This document shows, one piece after another, positions 29,123 through 37,515 of a stretch of 64,000 bases of DNA. A program made the position numbers and the translations under genes. How positions within the stretch are numbered: the first letter of the stretch is position 1; each line of letters begins with the position of its first letter. This stretch comes from Leminorella grimontii ATCC 33999 = DSM 5078. GTDB lineage: Bacteria; Pseudomonadota; Gammaproteobacteria; Enterobacterales; Enterobacteriaceae. The notes under the pieces are model-generated. The model was given only the letters and a program-made list of their open reading frames with translations. It did no database searches and was not told the DNA's origin. Where the stretch lies: the NCBI RefSeq assembly GCF_000439085.1, contig NZ_KE392227.1, positions 1-64,000 of the forward strand, given 5' to 3'.

Positions 29123-29316
29123 TATAATTCTTCATCGATTAAAAGCTCTGCCTCCTCTTTGAGTAAGCGGCAGAGCCTGAGCGCTTAGAACGAGCGTTGG
29201 ACGCAGTAGCGATCTGAAAACAATCGCGGAATACAATCCGAGTTCGGATTCATATCTCTCGTATTTTGAGCTACTGTATTAATGACGAATCGCCCCTTTC
29301 CAAGCGGGCGATTTTT
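29123..29316 (+). ncRNA. Candidate small RNA ending in a terminator
   Basis: A perfect -10 box TATAAT (29123-29128) without a good -35 is followed by a stretch with no reading frame but several inverted repeats: GCTCTGCC / GGCAGAGC (29155-29176 region), GCGAT / ATCGC and AATCCG / CGGATT, then a plus-strand terminator at 29288-29316. This is the layout of an enterobacterial sRNA lying between two minus-strand genes. No known sRNA was recognised with confidence. It could equally be a bare terminator region. Confidence 0.35.
29288..29316 (+). terminator. Hairpin with T run on the plus strand
   Basis: AATCGCCC / GGGCGATT with a ten-base loop is followed by five T residues on the plus strand only. 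No plus-strand protein gene precedes it. It could also serve weakly as the terminator of the TonB receptor gene on the other strand. Confidence 0.65.
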
Positions 29317-29356
29317 AACGGCCGGGCGTTAAAAAAACAGAACGCTACACGTCCGC

Positions 29357-31453
29357 CTAGAAGCCGACGCTAACCGACACCCAGTAGTTACGCCCCGGCA
29401 TCACGTGGCCCGTAGTGGACTGAGCGGAAGTGAAATAGTCCCCAGCCGTCGTTGTGCCGCTGCCGACCTTATACACATAGGTTTTGGTGAAGTCCTTATC
29501 AAACAGGTTATTCACCGCGCCGTTTAGCGTGACGTCTTTAGAGATCTTGTACGATCCGCCCATGTTGAAAACGGTATAGGACTTAAAGTTTTCTCCCAGA
29601 TTGTCGTGAACCACCTTATTAGCGGCGCTCAGGTTCTCATAGTTCTGAGTAAAGCGCGCCATTTTCCCCCGGTATTCCGCTTTAAACCAGGTGGAAAAAC
29701 GATCGTTGACGTTCCACTTCAGGTTAGCATTCGCCATATGCTTCGGCGTGTTGGTCAACGGCGCGCCCTGGTTATCGCCGTCCTTCTGCTCGCTGTCGGT
29801 ATAGGTGTAGTTCAGGTTAAGCATCAGGTCTTTGGTCCACAGCGGAATGCCGGTCGCAAGCTCCAGGCCCTGCGTGGTCGCCTTGCCGACGTTGGTGTAG
29901 GTGCTGGTGTTGCTGTCGATAGACTCACTGACTATCTTGTTCTTAAAGCGGTTGTAGAACACGGTCGCATTCGCGCCAAACCCGCTGTCGTGCTCGTAGT
30001 AGGCGCCAAATTCGGTGTTAACGCTCTCTTCAGGATCGAGATTCGGATTGCCGATGGTGGTGATCGTCCCCTGCCCCGTCACGCCGCTGATGCCGTTATG
30101 TAACTGGGCAAGAGAAGGCGTTTTATAGCCGGTGCTGACGCCGCCTTTGAGGGTCAGCTCATCGAGCGCGTTCCAGACTAAGTACGCGCGCGGGCTGACG
30201 TGCCCGCCGAAGGTGTCCTGATATTCATAGCGAGCGCCGTAGGTTAAGGCCAGCGAATCTATAAGGTGCCATTCGTCTTCGCCAAACATCGACCAGGAGT
30301 CCTGTTCAAACTTGCTGCCGCCGTTGGCCAGCACGATCCCGTCTTTCATCTGGGCGTTCCAATACTCACCGCCGACGGTGAGCAGATGGCTTTCTCCGAC
30401 GGGCATCAGCAGGTTGGTATCCACGATGACGTTGGTGTTTTTCAGCAGGCGCTTATCGCCCACCTTGTCAGAACCTGCAGGAACCGACGACTTGGTGATA
30501 AGCCGCCCTTTATTTTCCGTTTCGTTATACGAGACGGTGGAATTCCAGGTCGCAAAAGAGAGCTGGTTCGTGCTGCCTAACGTCGCCTTGCGGCGCTGGT
30601 AGCGCAGGGTATCCTCATAGCCGCCGGAAGCGCCTATCGTGCCAAGCTGACCGTCGCCGTTGTCGTATTTTTGGTTGGCGATTTCGCCGTCAAGCCAAAG
30701 GGAATTATTCTCATCCCACTGCCAGGTCATCTTGGAACCCAGATTGTAATTGTCAGACTTGACCGGGTTAGGCCCGCGGTTGCTCAGCTCCGCGCCGGTC
30801 GATGAGGACTCGACGTGAGAAGCGTCGCGACGGAATATCGTGCCGCGCAGGGTAAGCCCCAGCTGGTCTTCCACCAGCGCACCGCCGGAATAAAAGGAGA
30901 ATTTGGAGCTGTCGCCATAGGCGGTATATTCCTGAAAGGTATGCTCAAGCGTCGCCGAGCCGGACCACTCCTTGGGCGCTTTCTTGGTAATGATGTTAAC
31001 CACCCCGCCCATCGCGTCAGAACCGTAGAGCGTCGACATCGGTCCCCTGATGACCTCGATACGCTCAATGGCGGATATCGGCGGCATAAAGCTGGTATTC
31101 ATAGCGCCGAAGCCGTTGGGCGTCACGTCGGAAGTCCCGTTTTGTCGAATGCCGTCGACGAGGATCAGGGTATAGCTGCTGGGCATGCCTCGAATACTGA
31201 TATCCAGCCCGCCGGTTTTGCCGGTAGTGCTGTTCACGTCAACGCCTTCAACGTCGCTTAACGCTTCGGCCAAATCAGAATAATTACGCTGGCTTAGATC
31301 TTCCTGGCTGACGATTGAAACGCTTGCCGCCGCGTCTTTAAGCTTCTGCTCGTACCCGGATGCGGTCACGACCATAACGCTGTTATCGTCAGCAGAAACG
31401 GCGGGAGCAGAGGCGATGGCCGTTAACGTTAGGGCCATTGTTTTCTTTAACAT
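29357..31453 (-). CDS. TonB-dependent outer-membrane receptor, probably for a siderophore
   Basis: The 698-residue receptor starts at the ATG at 31453 (signal MLKKTMALTLTAIASAPAVSA, GAGAG ribosome site). A TonB box (NSVMVVTASG) opens the mature protein, then a plug domain with SIRGMPSSYTLILVDG and IERIEVIRGPMSTLYGSDAMGGVVN, then a 22-strand barrel ending in aromatic F (YWVSVSVGF). The plug resembles CirA/IrgA/FepA-type catecholate receptors. A Fur-like box lies upstream, which supports iron control. The exact ligand cannot be told. No periplasmic binding protein or ABC transporter genes are adjacent. Confidence 0.9.
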   Translation of the reverse strand: MLKKTMALTLTAIASAPAVSADDNSVMVVTASGYEQKLKDAAASVSIVSQEDLSQRNYSDLAEALSDVEGVDVNSTTGKTGGLDISIRGMPSSYTLILVDGIRQNGTSDVTPNGFGAMNTSFMPPISAIERIEVIRGPMSTLYGSDAMGGVVNIITKKAPKEWSGSATLEHTFQEYTAYGDSSKFSFYSGGALVEDQLGLTLRGTIFRRDASHVESSSTGAELSNRGPNPVKSDNYNLGSKMTWQWDENNSLWLDGEIANQKYDNGDGQLGTIGASGGYEDTLRYQRRKATLGSTNQLSFATWNSTVSYNETENKGRLITKSSVPAGSDKVGDKRLLKNTNVIVDTNLLMPVGESHLLTVGGEYWNAQMKDGIVLANGGSKFEQDSWSMFGEDEWHLIDSLALTYGARYEYQDTFGGHVSPRAYLVWNALDELTLKGGVSTGYKTPSLAQLHNGISGVTGQGTITTIGNPNLDPEESVNTEFGAYYEHDSGFGANATVFYNRFKNKIVSESIDSNTSTYTNVGKATTQGLELATGIPLWTKDLMLNLNYTYTDSEQKDGDNQGAPLTNTPKHMANANLKWNVNDRFSTWFKAEYRGKMARFTQNYENLSAANKVVHDNLGENFKSYTVFNMGGSYKISKDVTLNGAVNNLFDKDFTKTYVYKVGSGTTTAGDYFTSAQSTTGHVMPGRNYWVSVSVGF

Positions 31454-31540
31454 TTTTATATTCTCTCGCTGTGGTTGAAAAAGCATTTAATGCAACGCAT
31501 GTCCATAAGTCCGTCTGATTATATATTTCAGTAAATAAAT

Positions 31541-31559
31541 GTAAATAAAAATCATTACC
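31541..31559 (-). promoter_or_regulatory. Fur box upstream of the TonB receptor
   Basis: The 19 bases GTAAATAAAAATCATTACC match the Fur consensus GATAATGATAATCATTATC at 14 positions and lie about 90 bases before the receptor start, inside an A/T-rich promoter region. Confidence 0.65.
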
Positions 31560-31805
31560 ATTCTCAACTATAATAACTTATAAAATAAAGGGTTTTTACT
31601 GGGTGATGTTCATGGATGAGCATAAATACGGTGAAAAAACGCTCTACGGCTCTTTTTTCGCCTTTAAATAAAAGCGTTGCATTCGGTGCTTTTTGAGGGC
31701 TGACGTTATTATGAGAAGAATTAACGCCAAGCGAATTTATATGAAAAATCCGACGTCGGCAGATAATGAAAAAGAGAAACTGCGGCTGGGTGCCAGGCAA
31801 GAATA
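31560..31805. other. Intergenic region between receptor and yoaG, no gene seen
   Basis: Short open frames exist on both strands but none has a ribosome site, composition or similarity that supports coding. It separates the iron receptor promoter from the end of the nitric oxide operon. Confidence 0.5.
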
Positions 31806-31824
31806 CGGGGCCGGAGCGGCCCCG
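31806..31824 (-). terminator. Hairpin ending the norVW-yeaR-yoaG unit
   Basis: CGGGGCC / GGCCCCG with a five-base loop lies about 50 bases after the yoaG stop; on the reverse strand it is followed only by TATTCTT, so termination efficiency is uncertain. Confidence 0.65.
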
Positions 31825-31872
31825 CATATGCTGACTAATACGTCAGAGATACGGCTATTTTCAGCGCGGCAA

Positions 31873-32055
31873 TCACCAACCACAAACCTCATTTTCACCT
31901 TCCATATCGTAGGCGCGCACCGTATTCACCAGGTCTTTAAGGACGTCGGCGGCCACTTCCGGCACCAAGAGCGCAAGCGGCGTCTCAGTTTTGTAGTCAA
32001 CGGAAACGCCGCTGTCGTTATTGGTGACTGTCACCGTATAGGTTGATGTGCTCAT
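31873..32055 (-). CDS. yoaG: YoaG-like DUF1869 protein
   Basis: The 60-residue protein has the full YoaG pattern: TVTVTNNDSGVSVDY, ETPLALLVPEVAADVLKDLV and the end YDMEGENEVCGW. E. coli YoaG is also 60 residues and is encoded with yeaR in a nitrate/nitric-oxide-induced operon. A GGGGG ribosome site precedes the ATG at 32055. It follows a yeaR-like gene after two bases, keeping the yeaR-yoaG pairing. Biochemical role unknown. Confidence 0.92.
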   Translation of the reverse strand: MSTSTYTVTVTNNDSGVSVDYKTETPLALLVPEVAADVLKDLVNTVRAYDMEGENEVCGW

Positions 32056-32057
32056 GG

Positions 32058-32411
32058 TTACCCCCTGTGAGTATTCACTACTTTTCCAAGGCCTGCGCCG
32101 CTGAGATCCGAATCCGGTTGCGCGAAAAAATCGATGTTGAAATAGGTGTCTTCCGTCAGCAGCTCGATTCGGTGCCACTTCTGCGGCGGCGAAATGCCAA
32201 AAGAACCGGCCTCAATAACGAGCTCCAGATCCGGCTCCGCCGCATCGGCGTCAGAAAAGCCAAAATACTTCACGGCGCCCCGCATCACAGAAAGCCGCCC
32301 ATAAACGCCCGCTTTCGTATTGTGATGGGCAAGAAGCGCCTTCGGGACGGTATCTTTATCCCAGAAGGGCGTTGCTCGCGTGTGCATAAAATTTTCAGGA
32401 ATACGTGTCAT
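32058..32411 (-). CDS. YeaR-like DUF1971 protein, second copy
   Basis: The 117-residue protein shows the YeaR layout: FMHTRATPFW, GRLSVMRGAVKYFGF, a cupin-like middle and PPQKWHRIELLTEDTYFNIDFF. It lacks the HLDKGTRPG segment that the upstream copy keeps (it reads HHNTKAG instead) and is more diverged, so it may have taken a different role after duplication. It lies 31 bases downstream of the first copy. Family members respond to nitrate, nitrite and nitric oxide in E. coli. Confidence 0.9.
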   Translation of the reverse strand: MTRIPENFMHTRATPFWDKDTVPKALLAHHNTKAGVYGRLSVMRGAVKYFGFSDADAAEPDLELVIEAGSFGISPPQKWHRIELLTEDTYFNIDFFAQPDSDLSGAGLGKVVNTHRG

Positions 32412-32442
32412 AACTTCACCTCCGTTTTAAACGGTTAAAATC

Positions 32443-32769
32443 TCACGCCGACGTCAAGACTGTCGGGTCGACAAAAAAATCGATGTTGAAACAGGCATCA
32501 TCCGTTAAAAGCGCAATGCAGTGCCATTTTTCAGGCGGGAATACGCCGAAGCGCCCGGCTTTAATGACCATTTCGCATTCAGGCGTTGCGCACTGCGCGT
32601 CTGAATATCCAAGATATTTCACAGCCCCCCGCATCACCGACAGGCGAGGATAAACTCCGGGCCGGGTTCCCTTATCAAGATGGCGCAGGAAAAGCCCCTC
32701 GGGCGCCGTCGCTTTATTCCAAAACGGCGTAGAGCGGGTATGAATAAAGTGGCTCGGGATGCGTTCCAT
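32443..32769 (-). CDS. yeaR: YeaR-like DUF1971 protein, first copy
   Basis: The 108-residue protein from the ATG at 32769 (GGAG-type ribosome site) reads FIHTRSTPFWNKATAPEG, HLDKGTRPGVYPRLSVMRGA and PPEKWHCIALLTDDACFNID, very close to E. coli YeaR. The frame extends 17 codons upstream without similarity. It starts about 50 bases after the norW stop, without a visible terminator between, so it is probably co-transcribed with norVW. The function is presumed to lie in nitrosative stress defence; the fold is cupin-like. Confidence 0.93.
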   Translation of the reverse strand: MERIPSHFIHTRSTPFWNKATAPEGLFLRHLDKGTRPGVYPRLSVMRGAVKYLGYSDAQCATPECEMVIKAGRFGVFPPEKWHCIALLTDDACFNIDFFVDPTVLTSA

Positions 32770-32820
32770 AGTGAATCTCCTACGTTTTAGTGAGAAACGG
32801 GCGCGGCCTTCATGAGGCAT

Positions 32821-33954
32821 TCAGGCGGGCATCGCCTTCAGTAATGCAAACGCCTCTTTCATGCGATCTTCGCTGACGACAAAGGCGCGAAGCTGACCCT
32901 GCGCATCAAGGCCTTTGGCCACCATCCCTTCCAACTCAGCGCTGATTTGCCAGCTCAGGTCGCGGCGGCTGGTTTCTCCCGCCAGATGCAGCGGCATAGC
33001 CGGCGTTTTTACCTTCACCAGCATGGCCGGCAGTTTGAGCGGCGCCTCGCCCCCCAGCAAATTCTTCGCCAAATACATTGCGCTAAGCTGAATGGGCTGA
33101 AGGAAGGGCAGCACCTGGCCGTTGATTTCCGCACAGTCGCCCAGCGCATAGATATCCGGGCAGCTGGTTTGCAGGAGACTGTTCACGACGATGCCCCGAT
33201 TTACCTTTACCCCCGCGCCTTGGGCCAAAGCGACCCGCGGGCGCAAACCGGTCGCTGCAATCACGACGTCAACCTCAACGCTGCGGCTGCGGTCAAATGT
33301 GGCGACGACGCCGGTTTCCGTTTGCGCTAACGACCGCAGCTGCGAACTGAGCAACAGATGAACGCCCATTTCCGTAAGGCGATGCTGTAAGCGTCCGCTC
33401 ACTTCCGGCAACATCAGCGATGCCAGAATGCTGGCGGCGCTGTCCACAACGGTCACCGCTTTTCCGGCCCGACAGAAATCCATGGCAAGTTCAGAACCAA
33501 TCAGCCCGCCGCCGACAATCAGCACCCGCTGCGCATTCAGCAGACGAGACTCGCAGTTGCGGTATTCCGTCTGGCTGTTCAACGTCAATATCAGCTCATG
33601 GCCCGGAACCGGCGGCACGCAGGCGCTGGCCCCTGTTGCCAACACCAGCCTGTCGAATTTCCACTTTTGCACCTGCCCTATGACTTCGCGGGCGTCGGCG
33701 TCAATTCCCATTACTCGAGTAAAGGGAAAGAGCTGCAGGTTGTACTGTGTGGCGAACTCGTCCGCCGTTTGGCGGGTAAGATCGTCCGCGTGCTGGCCCA
33801 GACTGATAACGTGGCTAAGATCGGGCTTGTTGTATTCATCGATGCTGTCGTCGGCGATCACCGTAACGGGGACGTCCGTATCCTGTTTGCGGATATTTTT
33901 CACCAGCTGGCGGGCCGCAAAGCCCGAGCCGATAATCACAATGCCGTTGTTCAT
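32821..33954 (-). CDS. norW: NADH:flavorubredoxin reductase NorW
   Basis: NorW passes electrons from NADH to the rubredoxin domain of NorV. The 377-residue FAD/NAD(P)-binding protein (E. coli 377) has the N-terminal [14 protein letters not shown] dinucleotide fold, the NADH-binding [17 protein letters not shown] and the FAD-binding [12 protein letters not shown]. Its start overlaps the norV stop by four bases, the standard norVW arrangement. Confidence 0.97.
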   Translation of the reverse strand: MNNGIVIIGSGFAARQLVKNIRKQDTDVPVTVIADDSIDEYNKPDLSHVISLGQHADDLTRQTADEFATQYNLQLFPFTRVMGIDADAREVIGQVQKWKFDRLVLATGASACVPPVPGHELILTLNSQTEYRNCESRLLNAQRVLIVGGGLIGSELAMDFCRAGKAVTVVDSAASILASLMLPEVSGRLQHRLTEMGVHLLLSSQLRSLAQTETGVVATFDRSRSVEVDVVIAATGLRPRVALAQGAGVKVNRGIVVNSLLQTSCPDIYALGDCAEINGQVLPFLQPIQLSAMYLAKNLLGGEAPLKLPAMLVKVKTPAMPLHLAGETSRRDLSWQISAELEGMVAKGLDAQGQLRAFVVSEDRMKEAFALLKAMPA

Positions 33955-35399
33955 TTTGCCTCCGAAGCCAGCTCGTCAAAGACCTCTTTTCCCAAAGAAC
34001 ACTCTGGGCACAGGAAGCCGTCCGGCACCTCGCTCCACGGCGTTCCCGGTTCAACGCCCTGCATCGGTTCGCCTTTCGCAGGATCGTAAATCCACTGGCA
34101 CACGCTACACTGCATGCGGGGCCCTAGCTGAGCCGCGGCGGCGCAGGCACATCCGCCCTGAGATGCGGCTTCGGCCTGCGCATCGGTCGTTTCCTGCAGC
34201 GGTGAAAGCGCCCACTGGCGGGCAACCTCTCGGCCGTGCTCCCGGCATACTTCCAGCGTGTCTAAATCCGGGCGCCACTTGGCTTTCAAAGAAATGGTGG
34301 TTTCAAAGCCGGCGTCCATCAGGCGAGTCTGGATACGGTCTACCGCGCCGCCGTTCCATCCGTAGCTGCCGAAGGCCGAGGCCTTTTTATTGCGAAAACG
34401 CAGGCCGGCCATTTCCTCCAGCATGCCCGCCACTTTAGGCATCATGACGTTGTTCATGGTGGAAGAGCCCACCAGCACGCCCTTAGAGCGAAATACGTTC
34501 GTCAGGACGTCGTTCTTGTCACTGCGGGAAATATTAAAGATCTTTACCGCAACGCGCGGATCCACGTCGTTGATCCCCTGCGCAATCGCGTCCGCCATCA
34601 TGCGCGTATTGTTAGACATGGTGTCGTAGAAAATCGTAATTCGGTCTTCCTGATAGTCGTTCGCCCACTCAAGGTAGCGTTCAACGATCTGTAGCGGATT
34701 ATCGCGCCACACCACGCCGTGGGACGTTGCAATCATATCGACCGGCACGTTAAGACCGAGCAGCTCGTTCACTTTCGGCGCCACCAGGCGGCTAAACGGC
34801 GTCAGGATGTTCGCAAAATAGCGCTGACACTGTTCAAACAGCTCGATCTGATCCACTTCATCGTTGAACAGGCGTTCGTCACAGTAGTGCTGGCCGAAGG
34901 CGTCATTACTGAACAGTACGGCGTCGCCCGTAATATAGGTCATCATACTGTCGGGCCAGTGCAGCATCGGCGTTTCAATAAAGATAAGCTTTTTGCCGTT
35001 GCCGATATCCAGACTGTCGCCGGTTTTCACGACGTTAAAATTCCACTCCGGGTGGTGGTGGTGGCCGTTAATGGAGTCAATGCCGTTAGCGGTACAGTAA
35101 ATCGGCGTATTCGGAATGTAGGACATCAACTCCGTCAGCGCGCCGGCATGGTCTTCCTCCGCGTGGTTGATAACGACGTAGTCAATGTCTTCCAGATCGA
35201 TTTCCGCACGCAGGTTCTGTACGAACTCGCGGCTAAACTTATGGTCGACGGTGTCTATCAGTACGTTCTTTTCTTCACGGATGAGGTAACTGTTGTAGCT
35301 GCTGCCCCGCAGGGTCTTATATTCGGTTCCGTGAAAATCACGAACCTCCCAGTCACGCTGTCCGACCCAGTGGATATTGCTTTTTACATGGATAGTCAT
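33951..35399 (-). CDS. norV: Anaerobic nitric oxide reductase flavorubredoxin NorV
   Basis: NorV reduces nitric oxide to nitrous oxide at a di-iron site when oxygen is absent. The 482-residue protein (E. coli 479) has the metallo-beta-lactamase-like di-iron domain with NHAEEDHAG near residue 79, a flavodoxin domain beginning [20 protein letters not shown] near 254, and a C-terminal rubredoxin domain with [10 protein letters not shown] and CPEC. A short Ala/Gln/Cys-rich linker ([10 protein letters not shown]) precedes the rubredoxin part. It is first in the norVW operon and divergent from norR. Confidence 0.98.
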   Translation of the reverse strand: MTIHVKSNIHWVGQRDWEVRDFHGTEYKTLRGSSYNSYLIREEKNVLIDTVDHKFSREFVQNLRAEIDLEDIDYVVINHAEEDHAGALTELMSYIPNTPIYCTANGIDSINGHHHHPEWNFNVVKTGDSLDIGNGKKLIFIETPMLHWPDSMMTYITGDAVLFSNDAFGQHYCDERLFNDEVDQIELFEQCQRYFANILTPFSRLVAPKVNELLGLNVPVDMIATSHGVVWRDNPLQIVERYLEWANDYQEDRITIFYDTMSNNTRMMADAIAQGINDVDPRVAVKIFNISRSDKNDVLTNVFRSKGVLVGSSTMNNVMMPKVAGMLEEMAGLRFRNKKASAFGSYGWNGGAVDRIQTRLMDAGFETTISLKAKWRPDLDTLEVCREHGREVARQWALSPLQETTDAQAEAASQGGCACAAAAQLGPRMQCSVCQWIYDPAKGEPMQGVEPGTPWSEVPDGFLCPECSLGKEVFDELASEAK

Positions 35400-35448
35400 A
35401 ACGGCCTCATCAATAATTAAGATTTATGGAACAGATACATGTCTATAA

Positions 35449-35464
35449 TCAACATCCGTGCCAA
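35449..35464 (-). promoter_or_regulatory. Sigma-54 promoter of norVW
   Basis: The reverse strand reads TTGGCACG-GATG-TTGA, close to the -24/-12 consensus TGGCACG-N4-TTGC, 50 bases before the norV start. NorR is a sigma-54 activator, which fits. Confidence 0.88.
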
Positions 35465-35518
35465 ACTTTTAATTAATTGATTTACATGAATATATTAAGT
35501 TTCTGGTCTTTAATGACT

Positions 35519-35573
35519 GTCAAAATGACTTTTAAGAAAATAGTCAATATGACATTATTGCGGTCATATTGAC
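35519..35573. promoter_or_regulatory. Three NorR enhancer sites
   Basis: Three copies of the GT-N7-AC core lie at 35519-35529 (GTCAAAATGAC), 35543-35553 (GTCAATATGAC) and 35563-35573 (GTCATATTGAC), spaced 24 and 20 bases apart and 55-110 bases upstream of the sigma-54 promoter. E. coli norVW also needs three such sites. The last overlaps the region just before norR and may give autoregulation. Confidence 0.93.
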
Positions 35574-35586
35574 TATGGAGACATCG

Positions 35587-37101
35587 ATGAGCTTTTCAGT
35601 AAACGCACTGGCCAAAATCGCTATTGAGCTGCAAAGCAACGTCGGCCATCAGGACCGCTTTCAGCGCCTGATAACGACGCTGCGCCAAATCCTAGGCTGC
35701 GATGCCTCCGCTCTCTTACGCTATGAAGACCGACAGTTTATCCCCCTCGCGATTGACGGGTTGGCAAAGGACGTTCTGGGAAGGCGCTTTATCATTGAAC
35801 AACATCCACGCCTTGAGGCGATAGCCCGCGCGGGAGATGTCGTACGCTTCCCATCGGACAGCGACCTACCCGACCCTTACGACGGCCTGATCCCTGCACA
35901 GGAAAACCTTAAGGTTCACGCCTGCGTAGGCCTGCCCCTGTTTGCCGGACAGAACCTTATCGGCGCGCTGACCCTCGATGGCCTGGAGCCAGAACGGTTT
36001 GACGCCTTCAGCGACGAAGAGCTTCGTTTAATCGCCGCATTAACCGCCGGCGCGCTAAACAACGCCCTGTTGATTGAGCAGTTGGAAAATCAGAATTTGC
36101 TGCCGGGGCCAACGGCGCCGTCTTTCGGCAGCGGCAGCCATACGGAAACGATCGGCCTGTCGTCCGGCATGATTGATTTGAAAAAACAGATCGATATCGT
36201 CGCTGCTTCCGATCTGAACGTATTGATTATCGGCGAGACCGGCACCGGTAAGGAACTGGTCGCTAAATCCATCCACGAGCTGTCTCCTCGAGCAGTAAGC
36301 CCTCTGGTCTACCTTAACTGCGCGGCGCTGCCCGAAAGCGTGGCGGAAAGCGAACTGTTCGGCCACGTTAAAGGCGCCTTTACCGGCGCAATAAGCAACC
36401 GCAGCGGCAAGTTTGAAATGGCGGACAACGGCACGCTGTTTTTGGATGAAATCGGCGAACTAAGCCTCTCACTTCAGGCTAAGCTGCTGCGCGTACTCCA
36501 ATATGGCGATATACAGCGCGTCGGTGACGATCGCAGCCTGCGGGTGGACGTTCGGGTGCTGGCAGCGACAAACCGCGACTTAAGAGAAGAGGTTCAGGCA
36601 GGCCGATTCCGAGCAGACCTTTATCATCGCCTGAGCGTTTTCCCCTTAATTCTGCCGCCGCTGCGCGAACGCGGAGAAGACGTAATTTTACTGGCAGGAT
36701 TCTTTTGCGAGCAGTGCCGCGCGCGGCTTGGCCTGTCGCGAGTGGTGCTAAGCCAGACCGCGCGCGCCAAGCTAATCAACTACGACTGGCCCGGCAACGT
36801 GCGCGAACTGGAACACGCGGTTTATCGCGCGGTTATTCTTGCCCGAGCAGGAAAACCCAAAGACGAAATATTACTGGAACCGGCTCACTTTACTCTGCAA
36901 AACGAACCGACGGCCAGGCCTGAAACCCCTGAAGCTCCGGCGCAGAACGTCAATCTTCGAAACGCAACGGCGGATTTCCAGCGCCGGCTGATTACCGACG
37001 CCCTGAAACAGCACGACCAGAACTGGGCGGCCAGTGCGAGGGCGCTGCAGACCGACGTTGCAAACCTGCATCGCCTTGCTAAAAGGTTAGGGCTGAAGTA
37101 G
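35587..37101 (+). CDS. norR: Nitric-oxide-responsive sigma-54 activator NorR
   Basis: NorR senses nitric oxide with a mononuclear iron in its GAF domain and activates norVW. The ATG at 35587 gives 504 residues ([16 protein letters not shown]), the E. coli length. Domains in order: GAF (about 1-170), AAA+ with Walker A GETGTGKE and the GAFTGA loop that contacts sigma-54, and a C-terminal Fis-type helix-turn-helix ([20 protein letters not shown]). It is divergent from norV across three NorR sites. An upstream ATG at 35575 is in frame but outside the conserved start. Confidence 0.97.
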   Translation: MSFSVNALAKIAIELQSNVGHQDRFQRLITTLRQILGCDASALLRYEDRQFIPLAIDGLAKDVLGRRFIIEQHPRLEAIARAGDVVRFPSDSDLPDPYDGLIPAQENLKVHACVGLPLFAGQNLIGALTLDGLEPERFDAFSDEELRLIAALTAGALNNALLIEQLENQNLLPGPTAPSFGSGSHTETIGLSSGMIDLKKQIDIVAASDLNVLIIGETGTGKELVAKSIHELSPRAVSPLVYLNCAALPESVAESELFGHVKGAFTGAISNRSGKFEMADNGTLFLDEIGELSLSLQAKLLRVLQYGDIQRVGDDRSLRVDVRVLAATNRDLREEVQAGRFRADLYHRLSVFPLILPPLRERGEDVILLAGFFCEQCRARLGLSRVVLSQTARAKLINYDWPGNVRELEHAVYRAVILARAGKPKDEILLEPAHFTLQNEPTARPETPEAPAQNVNLRNATADFQRRLITDALKQHDQNWAASARALQTDVANLHRLAKRLGLK

Positions 37102-37152
37102 AGAAGCTCTCCTCGTTAGCGTGCGATCCCCGTATGAATACCAATCATTTAA

Positions 37153-37184
37153 GGTGCTGCCTTACAAAGGCGGCGCCGGTTTTA
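37153..37184 (+). terminator. Terminator of norR
   Basis: GGTGCTGCCTT / AAGGCGGCGCC forms an 11-pair stem (two G-U) with loop ACA, followed by GGTTTTAT, 51 bases after the norR stop. Confidence 0.8.
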
Positions 37185-37515
37185 TCTCATTTAATAGATC
37201 ACGTTTCGGTCATCTCCGCTTTTCCTAATGCCTCCTCCCCACCCAATTGCTCTCTGCAAAATTAAAAATGCAATGCATTTAAAAACATAAAATACAAAAT
37301 AAACAACGCGTTAATTATTAATTAATCTTATAAGGAAAAGCAAAAGAACACTCAAAAAAGTTGTAATATCAAGAGAAACGCCTGCATACTAACCTTGCGC
37401 GACAGAGTCGTGAAATCAGCCTTCGATATTAGCAATTAATATACCGAGATCTTAAGGAATTGCGGCGCCCCCACTTTTATCGCCGTCAGGACAAATAAAG
37501 GAACTTAATAAGGAT
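37185..37515. other. AT-rich upstream region of the autotransporter gene
   Basis: This 330-base, A/T-rich stretch carries no gene. It probably holds the autotransporter promoter; a weak pair TTGTAA / CATACT (spacing 18) near 37363-37392 is the best I see. A/T-rich leaders of surface-protein genes are often bound by H-NS, which is an inference here. Confidence 0.45.

Noticed and set aside
31564-31827. An 87-codon minus-strand frame upstream of the TonB receptor
   Set aside because: Its composition is not protein-like, it overlaps the yoaG terminator and the Fur-box region, and it lacks a ribosome site.
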